Assembly (NCBI GenBank): GCA_910584155.1 | Contig: CAJTYG010000007.1 | Location: 62,001-126,000 of the forward strand | Origin: an uncultured Christensenella sp. | GTDB lineage: Bacteria > Bacillota > Clostridia > Christensenellales > CAG-917 | DNA length: 64,000 bases | Direction: 5' to 3' | In this document: one piece after another, positions 42,987 to 51,692 of the stretch | Position numbering within the stretch: the stretch's first letter is position 1 | How the letters are laid out: every line of letters begins with the position of its first letter | Notes under the pieces: model-generated | The model's input: only the letters and a program-made list of their open reading frames with translations | What the model was told of the DNA's origin: nothing | Database searches by the model: none | Translations under genes and position numbers: made by a program

Positions 42987-44519
42987 ATGACTGTAAAGGG
43001 CAAGCGCATCTTCAATTACCGTCCGCTGGTTGTTTTTGTATTATCGCTTTTGCTTGGAATAATTTTGGGCGAGGCTGTTTACGCACGCCCGATAGGTATA
43101 ATTATTTTTATGTGTATAGCGGCGTTTATTGCCGTGATCCCGTTTTTATGTATCAAAAAAGTGAGGCGTTTTACCTATATTCCGATAGCGCTGCTTGTCG
43201 GAATGGTAGCGATAACCTCTGCAAACGCAGTGTACGACAGCCGTATGATCAACGACTATAAGGGCACGTTTACTGCGACCGTTTCAAGCGAGATAATCGT
43301 TGACGAGGGTAGGACGGTTTTCACCGTCACGGACATATGGATAGACGGCAAAAAGCTCAAGTCCGACGCTAACGTCTATATCCCGTTTGAGTTCGTTCCC
43401 GATTTCGGCGCAGGCGATGTCGTAAAGCTCAGCGGCACCGTAATGAGCAACAGACACATCAGGTTTAATTCATATGACAGCAAGCAAGGATATTTTGCGT
43501 CGGTAAATGCTATAAACAAAGTCAGCGATGGCACGTTGAAATTCCCCGCAAATCTGCAGATGAAAATAAAGCGTATGCTGTATGAAAACACCGACGAGTA
43601 TACTGCATCCGTCTGTCAGGCGTTGCTGCTTGGCAGCAAGCGTGGCTTCAACAGCGGGGCATACGACGACATCGCAGTGAGCGGACTTGCGCATGTGCTT
43701 GCGGTGAGCGGCTTGCATATCACAACGCTTGCGGGCGCACTCTATTTTGTACTTAAAAAGCTTAAGGTCAATCCAAAAATATCGTTTGTCATCGTCACCG
43801 TACTCACGTTTTTATACTCTATGCTGTGCGGCTTTACAGCGTCGTCGCTGCGTGCGGTCATAATGAGCGCAGTATTATCCTTTTCGTCTGCGTTCGGACT
43901 GAAGCAGGACGGTATGTCCTCGCTTGCGTTTGCGGCAATTCTGATATTGCTTTTCAGACCTACCGCCTTCATGGACGTGGGCTTTTTGCTGTCATTCGCA
44001 TCGGTGTTCGGCATATTCGCATTCTATAAGCCGTTTGAAAAGACGGCGCTGAAGATAGTGAATAAAATAAGTCCGAAACGCAAGATAGGCACACGCTTCG
44101 CAAAGGTGTGCGCACTGTCGTTTGCCACAAATCTGGCTACGCTTGGACTTGTGGCATATTATTTCGGCAGAGTGCCCACCTTGTTTGTGCTTTCAAACTT
44201 CATCGTTTTGCCGTATATGATAGCGTTTTTCGTGCTTGCTATCATTTTGTGTATTCTGTCGCTTATCACGGGCTTCGGCGGCTTTATATGGATAATGAAA
44301 TATCTGCTTTATCCGTTTAAGGCATACGTTGCGGCGGTAGGCTCGCTGCCTTTCACGTCAATTCCCGTAGCGGCAAACGTAGCAATGGTAGTCTGTTTTG
44401 CGATTTTGATGCTCTGGCTGTCAAAATTTAACTTTGTAAAAAAGCGTACAAAAGCTGTCGGTGCGCTCGTCGGCGGCTCCGCATCTGTGGCTGTGTGCCT
44501 GCTTTTTGCGCTCATATAG
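42987..44519 (+). CDS. ComEC/Rec2-type membrane channel protein, short form
   Basis: The 510-residue protein has an N-terminal membrane/OB-like region (DUF4131-type, residues 1-160), then the ComEC competence domain with AVSGLHITTLAGALYFVLKK and about eight more helices. The C-terminal metallo-beta-lactamase nuclease domain of full-length ComEC (usually ~750 residues) is absent. In competent bacteria ComEC passes single-stranded DNA across the membrane. No other competence gene is nearby. The start has no clear Shine-Dalgarno and lies right after a strong hairpin. Confidence 0.88.
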   Translation: MTVKGKRIFNYRPLVVFVLSLLLGIILGEAVYARPIGIIIFMCIAAFIAVIPFLCIKKVRRFTYIPIALLVGMVAITSANAVYDSRMINDYKGTFTATVSSEIIVDEGRTVFTVTDIWIDGKKLKSDANVYIPFEFVPDFGAGDVVKLSGTVMSNRHIRFNSYDSKQGYFASVNAINKVSDGTLKFPANLQMKIKRMLYENTDEYTASVCQALLLGSKRGFNSGAYDDIAVSGLAHVLAVSGLHITTLAGALYFVLKKLKVNPKISFVIVTVLTFLYSMLCGFTASSLRAVIMSAVLSFSSAFGLKQDGMSSLAFAAILILLFRPTAFMDVGFLLSFASVFGIFAFYKPFEKTALKIVNKISPKRKIGTRFAKVCALSFATNLATLGLVAYYFGRVPTLFVLSNFIVLPYMIAFFVLAIILCILSLITGFGGFIWIMKYLLYPFKAYVAAVGSLPFTSIPVAANVAMVVCFAILMLWLSKFNFVKKRTKAVGALVGGSASVAVCLLFALI

Positions 44520-44532
44520 CCTTTAAAGATGG

Positions 44533-44607
44533 GCACAATAAGTATTTTTGGAAATATACTGATATATAATATATAAAAATAGTATTGCGCTATTTGCCTT
44601 ATTGTGC
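44533..44607 (+). other. Spaced inverted repeat before the YegP-domain gene
   Basis: GCACAATAAG (44533-44542) is perfectly complementary to CTTATTGTGC (44598-44607), 55 bases apart, with AT-rich sequence between. It could close a long hairpin ending the comEC mRNA, or be an operator pair. The likely promoter of the next gene lies within or just after it. Confidence 0.4.
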
Positions 44608-44649
44608 TAATATTATAATAACCTTATGCGGTTTTATGGGGTGAAACTA

Positions 44650-45777
44650 ATGGGAAACTTAGACAATTTTAAAATAGGCGCCATCGAAGGCGTGTCGGCT
44701 TTGCTGATCCTTATCGCTATAATCGTTGCGGCGATCGCCGTATTGACAGTGATAATAATTTGCAGCATCAAAGCTGTAAAGGAGCGCAAGGACGCAGAGG
44801 AAGACAGGGCAGAAGACGAGTTTTTTGCCGAATACGGCGTCACCGGTGAGGAATTGCGCCTCAATCAGCAGCTTTCGGATATGCGCTCGCAGCTCATTTC
44901 GCAAAAGCGTATCAAAAAACAAATGCTGGACGAACAGCATATCGTTGTCGTGCGTGAATCTGTAGAAAAACCTGTCGAGGTCGTAAAAGAGGTCGTCAAA
45001 GAGGTGCCTGTCGAGGTCATAAAGGAAGTCCCCGTTGAGGTCATCAAGGAAGTTGAGGTCATAAAAGAGGTTCCTGTGGAAGTCGTCAAGGAAGTTCCTG
45101 TCGAAGCACCCGCCGAGCAGCCTGCGCCTCAGCCTGTCGAGCAAGGTCCCGCACCTGTTAAGCCGGAGGAACTTGTCCCCGTCAAAAAGGAAGAGAATTG
45201 GAAAAACTATGACGGCGAATACGAGGGCGTGTATTATGATCCCGAGGACGGCTGCTACTATGAGGGCACTCCGTCTCCCGAGCTTGCAAAGCGCCTTGAG
45301 GAATATCAAGCCGAGCTTGCCGCAAAGTCAAAGCGGAAAAAGAAAGAGGTCATCGTCAAAAAGGTCACGCCTCCGTTCCTTGCCCTCAAAACACCCAAGA
45401 ACGAGCGCAAGGCTCCAAAGAAAGAGGAAGGCTTTGATTTGTCCGTCATTTACGGCAAATATGTCATCGAACACGTCGCCAAAGAGGACGGTAAGGAAGA
45501 GTATTTCTACACTCTGTACGGTCCAAAGGATAACGTACTTTACGAAAGCAGCAACTATTCTGCATTACCATATTGCAAGCGTGCTATCACACGTTTCCAA
45601 ACGCACGTGCTTGTGGGCGAGTATTCTATCGACGTGCAGGACGGCAAATACTTCTTTGTGCTGAGACGTAAAACGTATGTTCACAAGGGCTTGGAATGCG
45701 CTACGTTTGACGAGGCAAATGCACTGATAAATCAAGTGAAGAGCTACGCTCAGACAGATATCATAAGAGAGCAATGA
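44650..45777 (+). CDS. Membrane protein with Pro/Glu/Val repeat linker and YegP-like domain
   Basis: The 375-residue protein has one N-terminal membrane helix (about residues 15-40), a coiled region, a low-complexity stretch of VPVEVIKEV-type repeats (about residues 105-155), and a C-terminal domain with two related halves (GKYVIEHVAKEDGKEEYFYTLYGP, in part, and YSIDVQDGKYFFVLR) resembling DUF1508/YegP repeats. Function is unknown. The ATG at 44650 after GGGGTG is preferred over one 24 bases upstream. A strong terminator follows. Confidence 0.75.
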   Translation: MGNLDNFKIGAIEGVSALLILIAIIVAAIAVLTVIIICSIKAVKERKDAEEDRAEDEFFAEYGVTGEELRLNQQLSDMRSQLISQKRIKKQMLDEQHIVVVRESVEKPVEVVKEVVKEVPVEVIKEVPVEVIKEVEVIKEVPVEVVKEVPVEAPAEQPAPQPVEQGPAPVKPEELVPVKKEENWKNYDGEYEGVYYDPEDGCYYEGTPSPELAKRLEEYQAELAAKSKRKKKEVIVKKVTPPFLALKTPKNERKAPKKEEGFDLSVIYGKYVIEHVAKEDGKEEYFYTLYGPKDNVLYESSNYSALPYCKRAITRFQTHVLVGEYSIDVQDGKYFFVLRRKTYVHKGLECATFDEANALINQVKSYAQTDIIREQ

Positions 45778-45781
45778 TTTT

Positions 45782-45812
45782 AAAGCCACCGATCATTTCG
45801 GTGGCTTTTTAA
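45782..45812 (+). terminator. Terminator after the YegP-domain gene
   Basis: AAAGCCACCG (45782-45791) pairs with CGGTGGCTTT (45799-45808), followed by TT and an A-rich stretch. Confidence 0.92.
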
Positions 45813-45823
45813 AAAGATAAGAT

Positions 45824-46141
45824 ATGAAAAACTATACAAATATTGATGGCTTAGTTCTGTGTGTCGTAAAGGGCAAACCTAATGTTTACAGTTGGATATC
45901 TGAGATAGATGCGCTCGATCATTTGCTTTTGACCTATGATGAGCTCAGAAGCTCTATAAACAATCTTTTAAACGGCAATATGCTTTACTATAAAAATGGC
46001 AGGTTTGTTCGATCCTTAAAAGCAAAGTTTATTTTAATAGGCCGATTATTATTTGGCGATGTGGATTGGCAAATAAAAGTGCAGCATCGCATAGAAAAAT
46101 ACACTTATGATGAAAGTAAAAATGCAGAGTTAAAAATATAA
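45824..46141 (+). CDS. Hypothetical AT-rich small protein
   Basis: The 105-residue frame is open with plausible amino acid composition: an N-terminal alpha/beta part, one mildly hydrophobic helix (KAKFILIGRLLFG) and a charged end. The ribosome site is weak (AAAGATAAG). Codon use is AT-rich compared with the core genes, as for the next two genes, which suggests later acquisition. I do not recognise it. Confidence 0.5.
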   Translation: MKNYTNIDGLVLCVVKGKPNVYSWISEIDALDHLLLTYDELRSSINNLLNGNMLYYKNGRFVRSLKAKFILIGRLLFGDVDWQIKVQHRIEKYTYDESKNAELKI

Positions 46142-46288
46142 TTTATAAGCCTATACAAAACAGAAGTATAATATTATTTAAGAAAAGTGCTTACTCATAA
46201 TATATACATTAGAAAGTAAAATCCTAATCATAAATTTTACATTGTACAAAAAATCTACTTTGTTTACATATTCGTTTTTTTTAATATT
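46142..46288. other. AT-rich gap without a gene
   Basis: These 147 bases separate two convergent AT-rich genes. I see no hairpin with a T-run and no promoter I can support. Confidence 0.4.
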
Positions 46289-46600
46289 CTAATTGAATAT
46301 AGCCCAAAATATCATAACAATGCCTGCTATTACAAAAAGGGGTAATACGGCACCGCCAATATATTTAAATTTTTGGATCCAACAATATTTGTTAAAGTAT
46401 GAATCTTGATTTTCAAGAAATAGTTTAAAACATTCCAAAATTTCATTTTCAGTTAAATTAGGCGCAACTCTTTGAATTTCGTCTATCACTATTTCATTTG
46501 AAATATCCCAACTTATTGTCATCCGTCCTCCACCGTTTGAAGAATGTATATAACGGGATAAATTTTTTGCAACTTGCTTGACTATTTCCAAATTTGTCAT
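46289..46600 (-). CDS. Small membrane-anchored hypothetical protein
   Basis: The 103-residue protein has a soluble helical N-terminus (residues 1-75) and one C-terminal membrane helix (about residues 80-101, IGGAVLPLFVIAGIVMIFWAIF), a tail-anchored layout. GGAGATG precedes the ATG. It is divergent from an XRE regulator, with a perfect 24-bp palindrome between them. Small tail-anchored protein plus XRE gene recalls toxin-antitoxin or phage-type control, but there is no sequence match I can name. Confidence 0.65.
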   Translation of the reverse strand: MTNLEIVKQVAKNLSRYIHSSNGGGRMTISWDISNEIVIDEIQRVAPNLTENEILECFKLFLENQDSYFNKYCWIQKFKYIGGAVLPLFVIAGIVMIFWAIFN

Positions 46601-46646
46601 TTTACATCTCCATATAACTTTTTTCTTTTGTTAATATGTTTTTTTA

Positions 46647-46670
46647 TTTTGCACTTATATAAGTGCAAAA
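46647..46670. promoter_or_regulatory. Perfect 24-bp palindrome, candidate XRE operator
   Basis: TTTTGCACTTAT (46647-46658) is followed directly by its exact reverse complement ending at 46670. It lies 47 bases from the divergent membrane-protein start and 65 bases from the XRE start, where it could control both. Confidence 0.7.
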
Positions 46671-46735
46671 TTATTGTATCAACAAAATATAATTGTGTCA
46701 AGAATTTGTTCCAAAACAGGTGCAATATTATTAAA

Positions 46736-46966
46736 ATGAATACGGATATAGAAAGACGCATAGGTAAAAATATCAAAGATTTGAGAGAAAAGGCCGGCTT
46801 TACGCAGGATTATGTTGCTATTAAATTGCAAATAGCCGGTTGTGATATTACACGCAGTGCTATAGCAAAAATCGAAGTCGGTCAAAGGCATATATATCCT
46901 GATGAGATAATTTTGTTAAAACAAATTCTAAATGTAAATTTTGAAGATATATTGAAAATTGATTAA
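46736..46966 (+). CDS. XRE-family HTH regulator
   Basis: The 76-residue protein is a single Cro/C1-type helix-turn-helix domain: RIGKNIKDLREKAGFTQDYVAIKLQ holds helices 1-2, and ITRSAIAKIEVGQRHIYPDEI the recognition helix and turn. The ATG at 46736 begins MNTDIERR; longer frames upstream read through the palindrome into hydrophobic non-conserved residues. It has no visible Shine-Dalgarno, only A-rich sequence. It probably binds the palindrome at 46647-46670 and so controls itself and the divergent gene. Confidence 0.85.
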   Translation: MNTDIERRIGKNIKDLREKAGFTQDYVAIKLQIAGCDITRSAIAKIEVGQRHIYPDEIILLKQILNVNFEDILKID

Positions 46967-46992
46967 ACCGCTCTGTTTTCTGAGCGGTTTAA
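46963..46992. terminator. Bidirectional terminator between XRE and oxidoreductase genes
   Basis: TTAAACCGCTC (46963-46973) pairs with GAGCGGTTTAA (46982-46992), overlapping the XRE stop codon. Confidence 0.8.
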
Positions 46993-46997
46993 AATTG

Positions 46998-48341
46998 CTA
47001 ATAAATATCTCTTGCAAAGGCATCATATTCGGCTTTCCATTTTGCGATAGCCGCTTCATTGTATATGCGGGGCATACGGTGGGCGAGTATTCTCGCACGC
47101 AAGCACAGCTTTATTATGTCCTCTATTTGGTGCATAAACTCGGGACGTGTCCTTGCCAACTGTACGCTTGTGGCGATGGATTCTATTTTGAAATCCGATA
47201 CGCTTTTTAAATCACGACGTACAAGCGCAAGCAGGTTTTCGTTTAAAACGTCGGATGTAAACAGCCATACGATGTCGTTTTTGTCAAGGCGTTGAAAGCG
47301 TGAGCGTGCAATATATGCCATATAGCAATTCGCACCAAAGCTTGCGTTTGAACGTACGGCATATTTCCACAGCGTTTGTACGCTGAAGTCGGATGCATGT
47401 TTGATGACGTCTGCAAGTATAACTGCCGCTCTCAGCGTGTTTTCTATGCCCGAACCTGACGTTGGCTTTGTCATAAACGCCGAGTTGCCTATGAGCGCAT
47501 ATCCGTTTGCGACTATTGTTGCAAGAGGGTAGCGCACGGGGATAGCGTCGGTGACGCTTGTCATACATTCATTTGATATATACGGATTGCGGGTGCGTAT
47601 ATATGCTATCGCATCATCTATTTGCTTTTGTGTGAGCGACTCAAAGTTGCTTATAAGTATATCGCTGAAATGCGCATCGGGCGCATCCTTGCACCATAGG
47701 ACTGAAAAGCCCTCGGGCATAAGATATACGTTTGACGGGTTTATGGCAAACTCTTTCTTTTTGTAAAAGCCTCTGTATGCCATAAGATAATCTTCGTGAA
47801 GCAGGGTGTCGTCCATAAAAAATTTTTTTGGCAGTTGAAAGCGATATTTGGAAAATACACCCGACGAATCTATGACGAGATCACAGTTTTGTCTTTTGCC
47901 GTTGACATACACGCCCTTGACAATGCCATCTTCAACGATGAGGCCTTCTACATTTGTGCCGTAATGTATCTCGGCACATTCCTCCGTCAAGGTTATAAGG
48001 TGCTCGATGAGCTTTTTTCTGTCAATATCGAAGTTTTTGCTTGCCCGTGTGCCTTGACGGATATATCCGTCGCCCGACGGACTGTAGAAGTTGAGTATTT
48101 GCTTTTGCAAAAAGAAGTGTTGAGGAATGTCTATTTCTGATTTTTTAAATGTATCCTTGTCGATCGAGTCGTGCCACGGATAGCCCAACTCGCTGCGCTG
48201 CCTTTTTTCATAAATGATGATGGAATAACCAATGTCGCCAAGTGACTTAGCCACATACAGACCGCCCAATCCGGCGCCGAGAATTATTATCTTTTTCCTT
48301 TTGTCGGCAGTGTTTTTCATTTTGACAGCAGGGCAAAACAT
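46998..48341 (-). CDS. FAD-dependent oxidoreductase (geranylgeranyl-reductase-like)
   Basis: The 447-residue flavoprotein has an N-terminal FAD motif (IIILGAGLGGLYVAKSLGD) followed by an Arg/Glu-rich segment. The mid-protein DLVIDSSGVFSKYR and the later YALIGNSAFMTKPTSGSGIENTLRA match the second FAD-contact region of the PHBH/geranylgeranyl-reductase superfamily. The substrate is unknown; lipid or quinone-like compounds are typical. The start may be the ATG at 48341 or one seven codons later. There is no neighbour on the same strand, and no signal peptide. Confidence 0.8.
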   Translation of the reverse strand: MFCPAVKMKNTADKRKKIIILGAGLGGLYVAKSLGDIGYSIIIYEKRQRSELGYPWHDSIDKDTFKKSEIDIPQHFFLQKQILNFYSPSGDGYIRQGTRASKNFDIDRKKLIEHLITLTEECAEIHYGTNVEGLIVEDGIVKGVYVNGKRQNCDLVIDSSGVFSKYRFQLPKKFFMDDTLLHEDYLMAYRGFYKKKEFAINPSNVYLMPEGFSVLWCKDAPDAHFSDILISNFESLTQKQIDDAIAYIRTRNPYISNECMTSVTDAIPVRYPLATIVANGYALIGNSAFMTKPTSGSGIENTLRAAVILADVIKHASDFSVQTLWKYAVRSNASFGANCYMAYIARSRFQRLDKNDIVWLFTSDVLNENLLALVRRDLKSVSDFKIESIATSVQLARTRPEFMHQIEDIIKLCLRARILAHRMPRIYNEAAIAKWKAEYDAFARDIY

Positions 48342-48403
48342 ATTGCAGTTTGCCTATAAAGTAAGATATATGCAATAGCATATCACCAAATTTGTTTTTG
48401 TGC

Positions 48404-48434
48404 AACAAAAAAGCACCTCTGACGAGATGCTTTT
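48404..48434 (-). terminator. Terminator of the GGGtGRT operon
   Basis: On the minus strand AAAAGCATCTC and GAGGTGCTTTT form an 11-bp stem (one G-T pair) with a GTCA loop, followed by more T. Confidence 0.9.
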
Positions 48435-48455
48435 AGGCTTAGAAATTTATGGTAT

Positions 48456-49460
48456 TTATTTTGTCAAAGCTTCTTGAACGGCAACTGCGCAAGCCACACT
48501 TGCACCAACCATAGGATTATTGCCCATACCGATAAGTCCCATCATTTCAACGTGTGCAGGGACTGACGAGCTGCCTGCAAACTGTGCGTCGGAGTGCATT
48601 CTGCCCATCGTATCCGTCATACCGTAGGACGCAGGACCTGCTGCCATATTGTCGGGGTGGAGGGTACGTCCCGTGCCGCCGCCCGATGCGACAGAGAAGT
48701 ATTTTTTGCCGTTGTCCCAGCACCATTTTTTGTATGTGCCTGCAACGGGGTGCTGGAAGCGGGTGGGGTTGGTGGAGTTGCCTGTGATAGAAACGTCCAC
48801 GTCCTCGAGGCGCATAATTGCCACACCCTCGGTTACGTCGTCTGCGCCGTACACTCTGACAGCCGAGCGCTCGCCTGTGCTGTAGGGCGTTTCCTTGATG
48901 ACCTTTACTTCGCCTGTGAAGTAATCCATTTTGGTTTGCACGTAGGTGAAGCCGTTTATACGTGAGATGATAAACGCTGCGTCCTTGCCGAGACCGTTGA
49001 GGATAACCTTAAGGGGAGTTTTTCTGACCTTGTTTGCCGTTCTTGCGATGCCGATTGCGCCCTCTGCCGCTGCAAATGATTCGTGACCTGCGAGGAAAGC
49101 GAAGCACTTTGTGCTTTCTCTAAGCAGCATTGCGGCGAGATTGCCGTGGCCTATGCCGACTTGACGCTGTTCTGCAACAGAGCCGGGGATACAGAATGAC
49201 TGCAAGCCTTCGCCGATAGCCTCGGCTGCATCAGCCGCATTTGCGCAGCCCTTTTTGATTGCGATAGCGCAGCCTACGGTGTATGCCCAAACTGCGTTTT
49301 CAAAAGCGATGGGCTGCACGCCCTTTACGATAGCTTCGCAGTCGATGCCGTTGTCGAGGCAGATTTGTTTTGCCTCTTCGAGGTTCTTGATGCCGTTGGC
49401 TTTCAAGGCTTTGTTAATCTTATCTATTCTTCTTTCATAACCTTCAAATGATACGCTCAT
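48456..49460 (-). CDS. GGGtGRT protein
   Basis: The 334-residue cytosolic protein carries ASGGGTGRTLHPDN, the motif that names the family, near residue 265. It also has an Ala/Gly-rich N-terminal half with IGHGNLAAMLLRE and a conserved C-terminal VEMMGLIGMGNNPMVGASVACA. GGAGGTG sets the ATG at 49460; a longer frame would reach into the spacer. It always seems to travel with the Fe-S scaffold-like gene upstream, here separated by 14 bases, so they probably act together in a metal-cluster process. No activity is established as far as I know. Confidence 0.88.
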   Translation of the reverse strand: MSVSFEGYERRIDKINKALKANGIKNLEEAKQICLDNGIDCEAIVKGVQPIAFENAVWAYTVGCAIAIKKGCANAADAAEAIGEGLQSFCIPGSVAEQRQVGIGHGNLAAMLLRESTKCFAFLAGHESFAAAEGAIGIARTANKVRKTPLKVILNGLGKDAAFIISRINGFTYVQTKMDYFTGEVKVIKETPYSTGERSAVRVYGADDVTEGVAIMRLEDVDVSITGNSTNPTRFQHPVAGTYKKWCWDNGKKYFSVASGGGTGRTLHPDNMAAGPASYGMTDTMGRMHSDAQFAGSSSVPAHVEMMGLIGMGNNPMVGASVACAVAVQEALTK

Positions 49461-49474
49461 CTTAGCACCTCCAA

Positions 49475-50182
49475 TCAGTTTTTGCGGGGGTCGATCCATT
49501 TGACCGCACCGTCCTCGGCTTTAAATCTGCCGTAGGTCTTTGTATTTTCCTTAAGAGCTTCGTTTGCGTCCACGCCCTTTTTGATAGCGTCCATAAACTG
49601 ACCGAGGCGGCAGAACTCGTAGCCGATGATCTCGTTGTTTTTGTCAAGAGCGAGGCGAGTGACATAGCCCTCTGCCATTTCGAGATAACGGGGTCCTTTT
49701 TCAAGGGTGGAGTACATTGTGCCGACTTGGCTTCTGTGACCTTTGCCGAGGTCCTCGAGACCTGCGCCGATGACAAGACCGTCCTCGGAGAATGCGGATT
49801 GCGTCCTTCCGTAGACGATTTGCAGGAAAAGCTCTCTCATAGCGGTGTTGATAGCGTCGCAAACGAGGTCGGTATTGAGGGCTTCGAGAATGGTTTTGCC
49901 CGTGAGTATCTCTGCCGCCATAGCTGCGGAGTGAGTCATACCCGAGCAGCCGATAGTCTCAACCAAAGCCTCTTGAATGATGCCGTTTTTGACGTTGAGG
50001 CTGAGCTTGCACGCACCCTGTTGAGGAGCGCACCAGCCGATGCCGTGTGAAAAACCGCTGATGTCCTTTATCTCTTTTGCCTGAACCCATTTACCTTCTT
50101 CGGGTATGGGGGCAGGACCGTGGTTAGGACCTTTTGCAACGCAACACATTTCGTCGATTTCTCTTGAATATTGCATAGTCAT
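49475..50182 (-). CDS. Fe-S cluster assembly scaffold-like protein (partner of GGGtGRT)
   Basis: The 235-residue protein resembles the NifU/IscU N-terminal scaffold, with candidate ligand cysteines in IGWCAPQQGACKL, TIGCSGMTHS and EFCRLGQFM. It is larger than IscU and has an extra C-terminal region. Paired with the GGGtGRT gene, it is widespread in Clostridia. GAGGAAATA precedes the ATG. A promoter (50247-50275) lies about 65 bases upstream. Confidence 0.88.
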   Translation of the reverse strand: MTMQYSREIDEMCCVAKGPNHGPAPIPEEGKWVQAKEIKDISGFSHGIGWCAPQQGACKLSLNVKNGIIQEALVETIGCSGMTHSAAMAAEILTGKTILEALNTDLVCDAINTAMRELFLQIVYGRTQSAFSEDGLVIGAGLEDLGKGHRSQVGTMYSTLEKGPRYLEMAEGYVTRLALDKNNEIIGYEFCRLGQFMDAIKKGVDANEALKENTKTYGRFKAEDGAVKWIDPRKN

Positions 50183-50246
50183 TATTTCCTCAATGCAGAC
50201 GTTTTGAATGCAAATCGGAAAACCTCCTTAAAAAATATCTTAAAGT

Positions 50247-50275
50247 ATAATATCATATATAAAATATTTTATCAA
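50247..50275 (-). promoter_or_regulatory. Sigma-A promoter of the GGGtGRT operon
   Basis: On the minus strand TTGATA (50270-50275), 17 bases, TATTAT (50247-50252). Confidence 0.72.
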
Positions 50276-50420
50276 TAAAAAAAGGGCAAATTTGCCGCCG
50301 AAAACCGCAACTTTTTGCACCGCATATTTTGAGCTTTGCAAAGATACGTTTCAATTTTGGTCTGCGCCCGACTAAAAGCGGAAGATAGTAACTTTATAGT
50401 GCAATTTGCACAAATAAAAG

Positions 50421-50449
50421 TTGATATATGCGGTGTTTGGTGCTATAAT
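50421..50449 (+). promoter_or_regulatory. Sigma-A promoter of tyrS
   Basis: TTGATA (50421-50426), 17 bases, TATAAT (50444-50449). The leader is only about 20 bases, too short for a T-box. Confidence 0.85.
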
Positions 50450-50477
50450 TGTTAAAATTACTTTTCGGAGTTGAGAT

Positions 50478-51692
50478 ATGGCACAGCAAAACGTAATCGA
50501 CAAACTTAAAGAAAGAGGGCTTATCAAGCAGGTCGTTTTTGAAGAGGATCTGAAAAAACTGCTTGAAAGCGGTCCGCAATCCTTTTATATAGGCTTTGAT
50601 CCGACGGCGGACAGCCTGCACGTAGGGCATTTTATGCAAATGATAGTGGCAAAACGCCTGCAGGACGCAGGACACCGTCCCATCATACTGATAGGCGGTG
50701 GCACGGCGATGGTGGGCGACCCGAGCGGACGCACGGATATGCGCTCTATGATGACAAAGGAAACCATACGCCATAACGTCGAGTGCTTCAAAAAGCAGAT
50801 GCAACGCTTTGTGCGCTTTGAGGGCGAAAACGCAGCGATACTTGTCGACAATGCAGACTGGCTGCTTGACCTCAATTATATCGAGTTTTTGCGAGAGGTC
50901 GGCTCAAGCTTTTCCGTCAACCGTATGCTTACAGCCGAGTGCTACAAGCAGCGCCTTGAAAAGGGCTTGACCTTCCTTGAATTCAACTATATGCTGATGC
51001 AGGCATACGACTTTTTGGTGCTGCACGAAAAATACGGTTGCGTATTGCAGTGCGGCGGTGACGATCAGTGGTCAAATATGCTTGCGGGCGCAGACCTCAT
51101 TCGCCGCAAGGAGCAGAAGGACGCATATGCAATGACATTTGCGTTGCTCACTACTGCCGAGGGCATAAAGATGGGCAAGACGGCGAAGGGCGCAGTATGG
51201 CTCGACGCAGAAAAGACAGCCCCTTACGATTTCTTCCAATACTGGCGCAATATCGCCGACGAGGACGTGGAAAAGGTGTTCAGATACCTCACGTTTTTGC
51301 CTCTTGAAGAGATAGAGGAACTCACCAAGTATAAGGACGAGCGTATGAACAAGGCAAAGGAAAGGCTTGCATACGAGCTCACTCTTATGGTGCACGGCGA
51401 GGCGGCGGCAAACGATGCGCTCACAAAGGCGAGAGGCGCATTTTCGGGCGACAGCGCAAATATGCCCACTGCGACCATTCCTGCGGGAATGACGCAGATA
51501 GCCGACATACTCGTAGCTGTTGCAAAGGTGCCCTCTAAGGGCGAGGCAAAGCGGCTTATCGCAGGCGGAGGCATATCCGTTGACGGGCAGAAGGTGACGG
51601 ACATGCTCGCCTGTGTGACGGACAGCCAGTTAGCAAACGGATTTGTTTTGCAAAAGGGCAAAAAGAATTTTTATAAGGTGAGCGTAGAGTGA
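50478..51692 (+). CDS. tyrS: Tyrosyl-tRNA synthetase
   Basis: The 404-residue class I synthetase has FDPTADSLHVGH (HIGH box) at the N-terminus, YMLMQAYDF and GGDDQWSNM in the active site, and KMGKTAKG as KMSKS box. The C-terminal S4-like RNA-binding domain contains KGEAKRLIAGGGISVDG. It fits the TyrZ/long-form subclass seen in many bacteria. It heads a group with yigZ, ilvE and recX. Confidence 0.96.
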   Translation: MAQQNVIDKLKERGLIKQVVFEEDLKKLLESGPQSFYIGFDPTADSLHVGHFMQMIVAKRLQDAGHRPIILIGGGTAMVGDPSGRTDMRSMMTKETIRHNVECFKKQMQRFVRFEGENAAILVDNADWLLDLNYIEFLREVGSSFSVNRMLTAECYKQRLEKGLTFLEFNYMLMQAYDFLVLHEKYGCVLQCGGDDQWSNMLAGADLIRRKEQKDAYAMTFALLTTAEGIKMGKTAKGAVWLDAEKTAPYDFFQYWRNIADEDVEKVFRYLTFLPLEEIEELTKYKDERMNKAKERLAYELTLMVHGEAAANDALTKARGAFSGDSANMPTATIPAGMTQIADILVAVAKVPSKGEAKRLIAGGGISVDGQKVTDMLACVTDSQLANGFVLQKGKKNFYKVSVE

